Below, piece by piece: positions 21,412 through 28,386 of a stretch of DNA of 28,386 bases. Where the stretch lies: positions 1 to 28,386 of the IMG/VR virus record IMGVR_UViG_3300025083_000162; one strand, 5' to 3'. How positions within the stretch are numbered: position 1 is the first letter of the stretch; the number at the start of each line of letters is the position of its first letter. Source of the stretch: a virus. Below the pieces are notes generated by a model. It was not told where the DNA came from. It saw nothing but the letters and a program-made list of their open reading frames with translations, and made no database searches. The position numbers and the translations under genes are program-made.

Positions 21412-24411
21412 CTATAACTTTTCAATTAATAAACGAGACTGGTTTGCGTTTAATGTAGTAGTTCCGCTATTACCGTCTCTAAAAGCCCGAACATCTAAAA
21501 TATCATTGGCAGAGCAATTAACGAAATCTTCAACATAAGCGGTAGCATCGTTTACATCATTTGCTCGCCTTACGTAACTACCCCTGCCTCGCCCAGATTC
21601 CGCGGTACCGTTTTTAAATATTTGGACCTGTAGGCTTACGCGAAATGTGCTGGCCGTAAACGTAACTTGACCGTATATGCGGTAGACCCCCGCTACAGGA
21701 ACCGTGATCCGTCCGCCGCTTTCCGTGAAAGAACCTTGGTTGAGAAGCTGCGAGTTAAAGTCTACCACGGTCGGTGTGTAGGTGGCATTGTGGTTTGTGG
21801 TGGTGTCCGTAGAGGTCGCTGAGTAATAGTATTTATTTGCTTCCGGATCTACGCCCGTTGCTATCGCAACTGTCCCGGATCGAAACGTCAGTCCCACAAT
21901 GCCGTTTGCCGGGATTGCTACCGTAGCTGGGTTAGTAACGGCAGTACCGTTTACATAGATGGTTAGTCCGGAAGCAGGCGTCAGGGTTCTAGCCGTACCG
22001 TTCCCGTCAAAAAGTATTGTATCATCTTGCGCGAAAGTTCCGGACGGAACAGTCATGTTGCCCGTCATAGTAATTTTTTTGTTAGCATCAGAAAGCACAA
22101 CCGTTCCTGTGGTGGTGCTGCCCGAAACTATTCGTCCAACCATCTCTGTGGCTTTTACTGTTCCGGAAACCTCAAGCGCTTCGGAGGGGCTTGATGTTCC
22201 AATTCCGATACGTCCGTTATCGTTAATACGAAAACGCTCTGTTGCATCAATAGCGAACGACATCGCGTTAGATGTAGCTATCTCAAACGCGCTGTTTATA
22301 TTATCTGCTGGTGGCGACTTAATCTGAAAGGTTCTGTTTGGCGCGGCAGTTCCCTGATAGACCAGCGACAACAAAGTCCTGTCCGTGGTCCCCGTCTCAA
22401 TCTCTAACTGTGTACCAGTCCACCGGAGGTCGGCGTCGCCTTCAATTGTGGTAGCGTCCGTCCATACAGCGATTTGATTGTTTGCGGGCGTTCCGGTGTT
22501 TGAGACGTTACCGCTGCCCCCGGCAGAGGCTGTTGTTTGCGTCGTACCATCAGGGAATTTTATGCCTCCTGTGGTGGACTCAATTACGCCTGCTACAGCC
22601 AGCTTCGAGGCCGGAGAGCTAACACCGATACCGACGTTACCACCGCTTGTGATACGCATACGTTCCGATGCGCCTGTCCCCGGGTCCGTGGTGCCTGTGT
22701 TATCGGTAAACCCCGTCTTAAACAAGATACCACCAGTGCTGCTGATGTTGTTTATCAACTCTAGGTAGTTGTTATTTAGTCGAACCGCGCCTTCGGTAAT
22801 GCCACCATCAGCCTTGAACCAGAGCTGAGGAACATCCCCCTCGGCATTATTATCCTCATCAGCCTCAATGATGACGATGCAGTCACCCGAGTCGCCGGAT
22901 GAGACGTGCAGATTCGTATCTGGAGCGGTTGTACCGATCCCTACATTGCCGACAGTATGGAATTCACCCTCAACCTTCACAGCGCCATCACGCACTACGA
23001 TAGCGTTACCGGATGTGCGACCCTGAAGTTTAAAGCTCTCCGTGCCATCTGCTGATACGTCGGTATACATGATGAATTCCCAGTCGGGATTCGTCCGGTT
23101 AGCCATCTTCCATGATACACGTTTACTGCCGGTTGAAGCGGTATTGTAAAAGCGCATAGTCTGCTCACCATCCCCTTGGATGATGAAGTTAGGATTTGTG
23201 CCGCCAGCATTCGCAACCGTGAACACCCCTCCGACGCTCATATCGGACCCGTCCCACGTCAGATTCGCGTCACCCTCAATGGTTGTCGCGTTTGTCCAGA
23301 CAGCCAGTTGATTGTTAACGGGTGTTCCTGTGTTTGAAACGTTCCCGCCACCCCCGGCAGAGGCTGTCGTCTGCGTGGTGCCGTCGGGAAACTTGACGCC
23401 GCCCGAGGTAGATTCAATCACCCCTGCGACGGTTAGCGGTGAGGCCGGGGAGGTTGTGCCGATCCCTACACGACTGTTAGCGATGTCTACGTATAAAGTG
23501 CCGTCTGCCACCGCTTGATTAGAGCTGTTCCCGACAAACAAACGGCCTGTGTTAAGATTAGGCACAGCATTTGTACGGCCCGCACCCATAATAAAGATGC
23601 TACCAGCAGATGCGTGAGATCGTGTAACCTTAGCCAGCTTTTGGAGTTGAGAAGATTCCCCTGTCGGGGGTGTGTCAGACAGCACACCCGGCGTGTTAGA
23701 GACAAAAAGCTCGTCTCCTTCCGAAAAGGCCGAGGTGTTCAAACCTTCTAATATTCCACTGGTGTAAACATCAACAGGGTTGTTTATTGATGCCGCCGCC
23801 GCGACAACACCAAAAGCAGGCATTTCGGCGGGCACGTCAGCATCCGCCTTAAAAACTATGGTTGTATTGCCCGAGATACCATTAAGGTAAACAACGTCGC
23901 CTTTCGCCAGCGCCTCGCCTGCTTTAGCCTTAAATAAAGTAGCGCCTCGAAGATCACCGATAAATTCGTCGGCTTCCACATTGCCCGTTACAACAAGTTC
24001 TTGACCGTCCCACGTAAGATTGGAGTCACCTTCAATGGTTGTCGCATTCGTCCACACAGCAAGCTGATTATTTAAAGGTGTTCCTGTGTTTGAAACGTTC
24101 CCGCCGCCTCCGGCAGAAGCTGTCGTCTGCGTGGTGCCGTCGGGAAATCTAATACCGCCTGAAGTACTTTCGATTATTCCACCAACGGTGAGCTGGGTGC
24201 CGTTCCACGTAAAGCTGGCGGACCCGCCAATAACGTTTGTCTCTGTGAAAAACGCAACTTCGTTTACGCTGCCTGTGCCGTCGTGATCGACATTGGAAGC
24301 TCGTTCCTGCTGAACAAAAACAGAGAAGTTTCGAACAAGATCCGCAAAGAACCGTTGGTTGTACTCAACCGGCGGATTACCGAAAAACGGTATCGCTGTC
24401 TTTCGGCTCAT
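21412..24411 (-). CDS. Tail fibre / receptor-binding protein with C1q-like tip (999 aa)
   Basis: The N-terminus (MSRKTAIPFFGNPPVEYNQR) is likely the virion anchor. The shaft contains three copies of a module (IESTSGGIRFPDGTTQTT, Gly-rich hinge, NVSNTGTP, NNQLAVWTNATTIEGD) and four V-G-I-G-T-(T/S)-x-P type repeats. A domain after copy 1 (FKAKAGEALAKGDVVYLNG ... VDVYTSGILEG) resembles beta-sandwich inserts seen in marine phage fibres. The last about 140 residues (ITVPVAGVYRIYGQVTFTAS, VQIFKNGTAESG, LDVRAFRDGNSGTTTLNANQ) have the pattern of C1q/TNF-like trimeric jelly-rolls, a plausible receptor-binding tip. It starts by ATGA overlap with the tail-hub gene. No chaperone or endosialidase domain is visible. 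Confidence 0.82.
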   Translation of the reverse strand: MSRKTAIPFFGNPPVEYNQRFFADLVRNFSVFVQQERASNVDHDGTGSVNEVAFFTETNVIGGSASFTWNGTQLTVGGIIESTSGGIRFPDGTTQTTASAGGGGNVSNTGTPLNNQLAVWTNATTIEGDSNLTWDGQELVVTGNVEADEFIGDLRGATLFKAKAGEALAKGDVVYLNGISGNTTIVFKADADVPAEMPAFGVVAAAASINNPVDVYTSGILEGLNTSAFSEGDELFVSNTPGVLSDTPPTGESSQLQKLAKVTRSHASAGSIFIMGAGRTNAVPNLNTGRLFVGNSSNQAVADGTLYVDIANSRVGIGTTSPASPLTVAGVIESTSGGVKFPDGTTQTTASAGGGGNVSNTGTPVNNQLAVWTNATTIEGDANLTWDGSDMSVGGVFTVANAGGTNPNFIIQGDGEQTMRFYNTASTGSKRVSWKMANRTNPDWEFIMYTDVSADGTESFKLQGRTSGNAIVVRDGAVKVEGEFHTVGNVGIGTTAPDTNLHVSSGDSGDCIVIIEADEDNNAEGDVPQLWFKADGGITEGAVRLNNNYLELINNISSTGGILFKTGFTDNTGTTDPGTGASERMRITSGGNVGIGVSSPASKLAVAGVIESTTGGIKFPDGTTQTTASAGGSGNVSNTGTPANNQIAVWTDATTIEGDADLRWTGTQLEIETGTTDRTLLSLVYQGTAAPNRTFQIKSPPADNINSAFEIATSNAMSFAIDATERFRINDNGRIGIGTSSPSEALEVSGTVKATEMVGRIVSGSTTTGTVVLSDANKKITMTGNMTVPSGTFAQDDTILFDGNGTARTLTPASGLTIYVNGTAVTNPATVAIPANGIVGLTFRSGTVAIATGVDPEANKYYYSATSTDTTTNHNATYTPTVVDFNSQLLNQGSFTESGGRITVPVAGVYRIYGQVTFTASTFRVSLQVQIFKNGTAESGRGRGSYVRRANDVNDATAYVEDFVNCSANDILDVRAFRDGNSGTTTLNANQSRLLIEKL
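22417..22603 (-). repeat. Fibre module, copy 3 (about 187 nt)
   Basis: This is the most diverged of three full DNA copies encoding the TWTGTQ/NVSNTGTP/WTDATTIEGD to IESTTGGIKFPDGTTQ module. It still shares long blocks with copies 1 and 2, such as CCCCCGGCAGAGGCTGT. Confidence 0.75.
23251..23439 (-). repeat. Fibre module, copy 2 (about 189 nt)
   Basis: It is close to copy 1 at 24007-24193. Shared runs include GTGTTTGAAACGTTCCCGCC and GTCGTCTGCGTGGTGCCGTC, which at both positions show almost no silent change. This suggests recent duplication or gene conversion. Confidence 0.8.
24007..24193 (-). repeat. Fibre module, copy 1 (about 187 nt)
   Basis: This is the N-terminal-most copy within the 999-residue fibre. 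It encodes the WNGTQLTVGG/IESTSGGI/PDGTTQTT to NVSNTGTP/WTNATTIEGD unit. Nucleotide identity with copy 2 is visibly high, including synonymous positions. Confidence 0.8.
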
Positions 24412-26330
24412 CTTTTTCCATCCTGCCTTACGTCAACCCGAGGCGTACCAAGACGCCAAGCTGTTCCTGTTTCATCTGAGGATATCTTCAAAGAGAAAGA
24501 TCGGCCCCGTAACCTAACAAAAGCTTGCTCCGTAAACTGTTCTACCGGAACTGTTGCAGATTGCTGGATGGGGCTGTCGGTAGTCTTACTGTTGGAAGAC
24601 CCTGGAAACCTTTTAACCGCCAGTGTGAAATCAACGGAAGGGTTCGGCTCGGAGGATCCGTCAAACGTAATGTCCGGTATCATCCGTCGGATAAACAAGA
24701 ACTGGTCCCCGTCCCCAATGCCTGCCGAACTGCTTTCGATAAAGGAGCTAATCGGCGAAGCCGGGTTTGTGCTGCCGTCGTCCAGACCAAAGTCATGGTT
24801 GTACAAGTAACCGTCGGTGCTTGCAGCAATGGGATATTCTTCAGTGCCTCGATCTATCCAGAAAGTTCTAGGCAAACTTCCGTAAAACCAAACCTGTTCG
24901 AGATAGTTAAACACCACGTACTTATCTAACTCTTCCGAAGATGCCGACGGGTAGAACCACCAGATCTCAGAGAAGGTTGAGTTTACAGAGGCAACTACCT
25001 TCTGTGACTGGCCCTCGTTGAAGTCATTAAACACATAGGATCGAACGCTACACGGAAGCTTTTGAACTTGACCGGTGTAAACATAGAAATCTTGCTTACC
25101 CATCCAGAATACCGAATCGTCCACCGCTGCAGCAGACATCGGTCCCATGATAGTCGTGTTTTCTGCAATTGTTTGCAGACCAAATGTGAACGGGGGACCA
25201 ACAAACTGCATAGCTTGCAGCGATACATCTGTGAAGATCAGGATCTGCTGACGTGTCTTTACAGCCGTAACAATCTCGGTGCCCGAACCAAGACGCAAGT
25301 CACCCGCAGTGTTTGTGGCGAGAGATTGCCAGATCAAAGGATTGGCCTGATCCGAGAAGCGTATCAACAACGGGTCTAATGTCCCAGGAGCCGCCTCTGT
25401 GCCAGTGCCAAAAACAATTACGTGCCGATCAATGTCGGAGACCATAACCTGCTTGGCTACCGTGGGACAGGTAGCGTCACCACTCAACGAGTCTAAGGTG
25501 ACGGCTCGTGCTAACGGGGCAGAGCTAGTGCTTTTGTCCCAGTAGTAAATGTTTGAGTCACGTACATTGAAGATCAAATCTTCGCCAAAGCTGTCATGGC
25601 TCCAGAGCCGCAAAACTTCACCGGTTGTTGGTGAGGTGGCCGCCGATCCCCAGCCTCCACGACTCCAAGTTCCAGCGCCCCAACCAGTACCTAAAACTGT
25701 TGTGTCGAGGCCCGTGGTCAACTGATATGCACCCACGGTCGAACTTCCGCCATTGCCGGTGTCACTTCCATTGGCAACAACCAACGTAGGAACAATCTGA
25801 CCGTTCACCGTGATGCTTGCAATAGTGGACACCGTACGGGCTTGGATAGTGTAGGTGTTAGGCGTAGGGACCGAAATAACTTGGTATTCTTGGTTTAGGA
25901 CCGCAGCGGTAATGTTACCGCCCAAGGACACCGCGCCAGAAAAAGTTACGAAATCGTTGATGTTTGCCGCGTGGTTGGCATCCGTCACTGTTATGGTGGA
26001 AGACCCGTTTGTTGCGGCAAAGGTAACATCTCCCGCAGCTGTTGTGCTTCTTAGCGGTGTAATGTCTTCAAACAGACCGCCCTCGACGAGGTAGTACTTA
26101 AGGTTCGTTCCTACGCCAAGATATTGTGTCTTATCCAAGGCAACAAACGGTAAGATGCCCCGACAGATGCCTAAGAAGCTGGAGGCGGCGTACTTAGCCC
26201 AGCCACCAAGCTTCTCTACTGTCCCGAACCGAAACCTAATTTTGTCACCGTCAAACCAGCCACCTTCGTTGGAGTACGAAGTGATTTCTCGGTTTACACC
26301 CGGTTTAAAATTAAGCTTCGTTAGAGGCAT
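24408..26330 (-). CDS. Tail hub / tail-stabilisation protein (P22 gp10-like class)
   Basis: This 640-residue protein starts MPLTKLNFKPGVNREITSYS, then EGGWFDGDKIRFRFG and EKLGGW. This opening is widespread in marine podoviruses for a beta-propeller-like tail hub or nozzle protein. Repeated Trp- and Tyr-rich blades follow (GVGTNLKYYLVEGG, RLWSHDSFGEDLIFNVRDSN, QILIFTDVSLQAMQFVGPP, VFWMGKQDFYVYTGQ, NYLEQVWFYGSLPRTFW). An inserted Thr/Ser-rich beta domain (about 100-190) resembles Ig-like insertions. Assignment to the P22 gp10-like class rests on pattern memory and on its place between the fibre genes. It overlaps the 999-residue fibre start by ATGA. Confidence 0.6.
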   Translation of the reverse strand: MPLTKLNFKPGVNREITSYSNEGGWFDGDKIRFRFGTVEKLGGWAKYAASSFLGICRGILPFVALDKTQYLGVGTNLKYYLVEGGLFEDITPLRSTTAAGDVTFAATNGSSTITVTDANHAANINDFVTFSGAVSLGGNITAAVLNQEYQVISVPTPNTYTIQARTVSTIASITVNGQIVPTLVVANGSDTGNGGSSTVGAYQLTTGLDTTVLGTGWGAGTWSRGGWGSAATSPTTGEVLRLWSHDSFGEDLIFNVRDSNIYYWDKSTSSAPLARAVTLDSLSGDATCPTVAKQVMVSDIDRHVIVFGTGTEAAPGTLDPLLIRFSDQANPLIWQSLATNTAGDLRLGSGTEIVTAVKTRQQILIFTDVSLQAMQFVGPPFTFGLQTIAENTTIMGPMSAAAVDDSVFWMGKQDFYVYTGQVQKLPCSVRSYVFNDFNEGQSQKVVASVNSTFSEIWWFYPSASSEELDKYVVFNYLEQVWFYGSLPRTFWIDRGTEEYPIAASTDGYLYNHDFGLDDGSTNPASPISSFIESSSAGIGDGDQFLFIRRMIPDITFDGSSEPNPSVDFTLAVKRFPGSSNSKTTDSPIQQSATVPVEQFTEQAFVRLRGRSFSLKISSDETGTAWRLGTPRVDVRQDGKR

Positions 26331-26332
26331 AG

Positions 26333-26764
26333 CTAAGAAACTCTTTCTACATAAAAAGTTATCGTTCCTGAATCAAGAACAGATCCAGAGCCTTTTCTTA
26401 TCTCAAATAAAACCTGAGCCGAGCTGCTTCCCACGCTAAACTGGGTTTTGCTCCAAGTGCGGTTTGAGGTTAGCGCCAACCAAGACCCAAAAGTACCGGA
26501 CGTCATTGTTCCACTAGAAATCGTAGCCCTGATTTGATAATCATCCGGCGCTGCCGATGTCGGGTCAATCCAGTCGGTAGAGTATCCCGTACCCGAGCTA
26601 AAAACCGACGAAGTTGTGCCGTCGTTTTTAAACGTCACCGAGGCCGTTGCGCTAGCTCCAAATTGGACATAGGTGATCGTTCGGTTTACGATGGTTACCG
26701 TCGCGCCCGGATCCTCCGAAGTAGATCCCAACGTAGCTATCAAGGCGTTGAGGATAATGCTCAT
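26333..26764 (-). CDS. Small beta-rich tail-associated protein (143 aa)
   Basis: Starting MSIILNALIATLGSTSEDPG, it is rich in Thr/Ser/Gly with alternating beta pattern (VTIVNRTITYVQFGASATAS, TWSKTQFSVGSSSAQVLFEI). It contains DWIDPTSAAPDDYQIRATIS and ends TITFYVERVS. It resembles short phage fibre-accessory or decoration-like beta-sandwich proteins, but no family is named with confidence. ATG 26764 is preferred over 26791 because it forms TAATG with the preceding fibre gene's stop. It precedes the tail-hub gene by 2 bases. Confidence 0.65.
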   Translation of the reverse strand: MSIILNALIATLGSTSEDPGATVTIVNRTITYVQFGASATASVTFKNDGTTSSVFSSGTGYSTDWIDPTSAAPDDYQIRATISSGTMTSGTFGSWLALTSNRTWSKTQFSVGSSSAQVLFEIRKGSGSVLDSGTITFYVERVS

Positions 26765-28119
26765 TACGACACGTTCCCGAAGATATGGCACTCCGTAGCA
26801 GTTCTGTACAATACACCCATCGTGCTGTTAGCCGCAAGCGTTACGGAAGCGGTGTCCGTACCGTTCAAAAACATCGCCAAGCCGGATCCTCGGGTTATTG
26901 TCCGGCCGGATATTGCTGTGCTTATGATAACAATGTCCCGAGCCGTGAAGACAGAAGCAGGGAGCGTTATGTTGCCCGTGGCTAAAACAATATCATTGGC
27001 GTCGTTGGCTGTTAAAGTGCCTGTTGTGTTAGAAGAGGGTGTTGCACGGCCATTCACCTCAGTAGATGACAACGTAGTCCCGTCAAAAGTTAGGGCTGCC
27101 ACCCCCTCGACTGTTGTGGCATTAGTCCAGACAGCAACTTGGTTGTTGACCGGAGTGCCTGTGTTTGAAACGTTACCGCCCGCAGATTGAGCATCCACAT
27201 ACGCTTTAACGGATTGTTGCGTTACCAGCGCTGTAGCGCTGTCACTAGCCATGTTGTCCTCGTCAAGGATGTTCGTGACAGTAGTAGCGCCCGTTCCTTT
27301 CAAGCTAGCAACCGTAACCAACCCAGAAGCAGTAACCGTGGTGAACGTACCGGCAGCCGCCGAGTTGGCACCAATAACGGCTCCGTCAACGGAGCCCCCG
27401 TCAATATCTACTGTAGTAAAGTTACCTGCGGCTGCTGAGTTAGCGCCGATGGTAGCACCATCAATAGACCCACCGTCGATGTCTACAGTAGTAAAGTTAC
27501 CTGCCGCAGGTGTCGCACCGCCAATAGTGGTTCCGTCGATAGACCCACCGTCAATATTGACCGTCGAAAAAGTACCTGCCGCAGCCGAGTTAGCGCCGAT
27601 GGTCGTACCATCAATAGCGCCCCCATTAATATCCACCGTGGTTGCCGTGATCTTCGTAACCGTCAGATCCGCAAAAACATCTGTTACCGTCGCTGCGCTG
27701 TTACCACCACCATCAAACTTAAGAACAACATCCGCCCCGTTAGGGATCTCAAAATCCCGAGCCGCGTTGTACGTTCCTTGGAACGCAATAATGCTTCGAT
27801 TGCCAGAAAGACTGTTTCGGATGTGAACAATCTTTTCCGCAGTCTCCGGCGTTAGCCGCACATAAGCAGTACCACCCAGATCGCCGCCATCAGAATACTC
27901 AATGTACTTATTGTGGCCGGCGCTTGTAGAACCGCTGTTTATCGGTAAATCGTTTGGGGAACCCGTGCTTCCGGTACCCGCCAACGTTATCACTTGGACC
28001 CCGTTTACCGACTGGTCAATAATGTCAAAGTTGACGTTGGTCGTAGTACCCCAAGTACCCGACTGCTCGCCATTACCAATCTTCTCAATACCTAAGTTGG
28101 TGGTGTACGTACTAGCCAT
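26764..28119 (-). CDS. Tail fibre-like protein with tandem D-G-x-x-I-G repeats (451 aa)
   Basis: The N-terminus STYTTNLGIEKIGNGEQSG, then TWGTTTNVNFDIIDQSVNG, matches a motif frequent at the start of phage fibre proteins. A beta-rich domain follows, then four tandem 25-residue units (D-I-D-G-G-S-I-D-G-T-T-I-G-A-N-S-A-A-A-G-type) at about residues 163-262. The block NVSNTGTPVNNQVAVWTNAT (about 318-337) recurs in the 999-residue fibre. The C-terminal domain (NGRATPSSNTTGTLTANDAN, DIVLATGNITLPASVFTARD) is similar in style to residues 780-850 of that fibre. It probably forms a trimeric fibre or adaptor. The start has GGGA upstream. Confidence 0.78.
   Translation of the reverse strand: MASTYTTNLGIEKIGNGEQSGTWGTTTNVNFDIIDQSVNGVQVITLAGTGSTGSPNDLPINSGSTSAGHNKYIEYSDGGDLGGTAYVRLTPETAEKIVHIRNSLSGNRSIIAFQGTYNAARDFEIPNGADVVLKFDGGGNSAATVTDVFADLTVTKITATTVDINGGAIDGTTIGANSAAAGTFSTVNIDGGSIDGTTIGGATPAAGNFTTVDIDGGSIDGATIGANSAAAGNFTTVDIDGGSVDGAVIGANSAAAGTFTTVTASGLVTVASLKGTGATTVTNILDEDNMASDSATALVTQQSVKAYVDAQSAGGNVSNTGTPVNNQVAVWTNATTVEGVAALTFDGTTLSSTEVNGRATPSSNTTGTLTANDANDIVLATGNITLPASVFTARDIVIISTAISGRTITRGSGLAMFLNGTDTASVTLAANSTMGVLYRTATECHIFGNVS
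27077..27189 (-). repeat. Partial fibre module (copy 4) in second fibre gene
   Basis: About 110 bases match the NVSNTGTP/NNQVAVWTNATT part of the module at 24007-24193, including a shared GTGTTTGAAACGTT block. The IESTSGG/PDGTTQTT half is missing here. It links the two fibre genes by common ancestry or recombination. Confidence 0.75.
27334..27633 (-). repeat. Four tandem 75-nt repeats in fibre gene
   Basis: Four consecutive 75-base units encode 25-residue copies of D-I-D-G-G-S-I-D-G, T-T-I-G-A-N-S-A-A-A-G and N-F-T-T-V. Unit 2 carries G-A-T-P in place of A-N-S-A. The nucleotide sequence is also well conserved (GTTAGCGCCGATGGT in two units on the + strand), so unit number may change by recombination. 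Confidence 0.88.
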
Positions 28120-28130
28120 CTTGTATGTCC

Positions 28131-28386
28131 CTATCCAATTCTAATGATCGCGCTGTTTGCATCCGCCGTCGGGAAAACAATCGTGAAGTTACCGTTACTG
28201 GTCGTCCTGTCCGAACCAAAATCTAATACAGCACAAGCTGGGTTAGTCACCGCAATAGAGGCTGTGTTTGGAGTTGAGTTGTAAATTAAAGCGCCGCGAG
28301 CCGTGATCGACGACGAGCTGAACGTAAGATCAGAAAAATCAGCAAACCCGGTACCGCCCGCCGCCGACGGGTCTATGTTAGTAAGC
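28131..28386 (-). CDS. Virion protein, C-terminal part only
   Basis: An open frame enters from the right edge and ends TAG at 28131; 84 residues are visible. The pieces FADFSDLTFSSSSITARGAL, IYNSTPNTASIAVTNPACAV, LDFGSDRTTSNGNFTIVFPT and ADANSAIIRIG form an all-beta domain. It is common at the C-terminus of marine phage structural proteins located just before fibre genes. The start lies outside the window, so length and full identity are unknown. It is 11 bases upstream of the 451-residue fibre gene and in the same operon. Confidence 0.75.
   Translation of the reverse strand, partial: LTNIDPSAAGGTGFADFSDLTFSSSSITARGALIYNSTPNTASIAVTNPACAVLDFGSDRTTSNGNFTIVFPTADANSAIIRIG

Noticed and set aside
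24750-26330. Possible enzymatic (sialidase or pectin-lyase) domain in the tail-hub protein
   Set aside because: The Trp/Tyr-rich blade-like repeats suggested it, but no Asp-box or catalytic pattern could be found.

Overview
The window looks like part of the genome of a tailed, probably short-tailed (podovirus-like) bacteriophage. It is a dense array of overlapping genes with a family A DNA polymerase, primase and helicase module on the left, and a long block of virion, tail-hub and fibre genes on the right. The style of the virion genes (Gly/Ala-rich ejection-type proteins, GIGTTSP fibre repeats, GTWG-type fibre N-termini) resembles marine podoviruses of alphaproteobacteria, but the host cannot be fixed from this sequence. 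No integrase, terminase, portal, major capsid or lysis gene is recognisable here, and no rRNA, tRNA or CRISPR was seen. No gene-free stretch exceeds about 125 bases.

Layout. (1) 1-1694, + strand: an overlapping operon of small genes: a pentapeptide-repeat protein, an acidic protein, two related Cys/His microproteins flanking a one-helix membrane peptide, a Cro/XRE-type regulator and a protein that is essentially DnaA domain IV. It ends at a hairpin terminator (1697-1730) facing a converging operon. (2) 3329-1709, - strand: a promoter with an overlapping palindrome drives a ribbon-helix-helix protein, two small unknowns, a membrane protein, a CxxCxGxG zinc protein and an HNH endonuclease. (3) 10188-3401, - strand: the replication module: coiled-coil protein, probable ssDNA-binding protein with an SSB-like tail, archaeo-eukaryotic-type primase, a 49-residue sigma-region-4-like protein, UvrD/Rep-type helicase, DUF6378-like protein and PolA-type polymerase, closed by a strong terminator (3331-3359). 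(4) 10282-11730, + strand: a lone SNF2-type ATPase, divergent from the replication module. (5) 28386-11727, - strand: the structural block, read from a truncated virion gene through fibre, tail-hub, second fibre and four large internal-virion-type genes.

The left half appears to supply takeover, regulation and replication. PolA with primase, ssDNA-binding protein and SF1 helicase make a plausible replisome without a DnaB-type helicase in view. The right half builds the tail and ejection apparatus.

The most unusual signals are dual-use gene junctions in which a conserved C-terminal peptide motif also encodes the Shine-Dalgarno sequence of the next gene (C-[EK]-E-H before 961 and 1210; E-P-P-F-stop before the TTG starts at 562 and 7236). 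Others are the very small DNA-binding proteins (sigma-4-like, DnaA-IV-like) and the fibre modules shared between two nearby genes.
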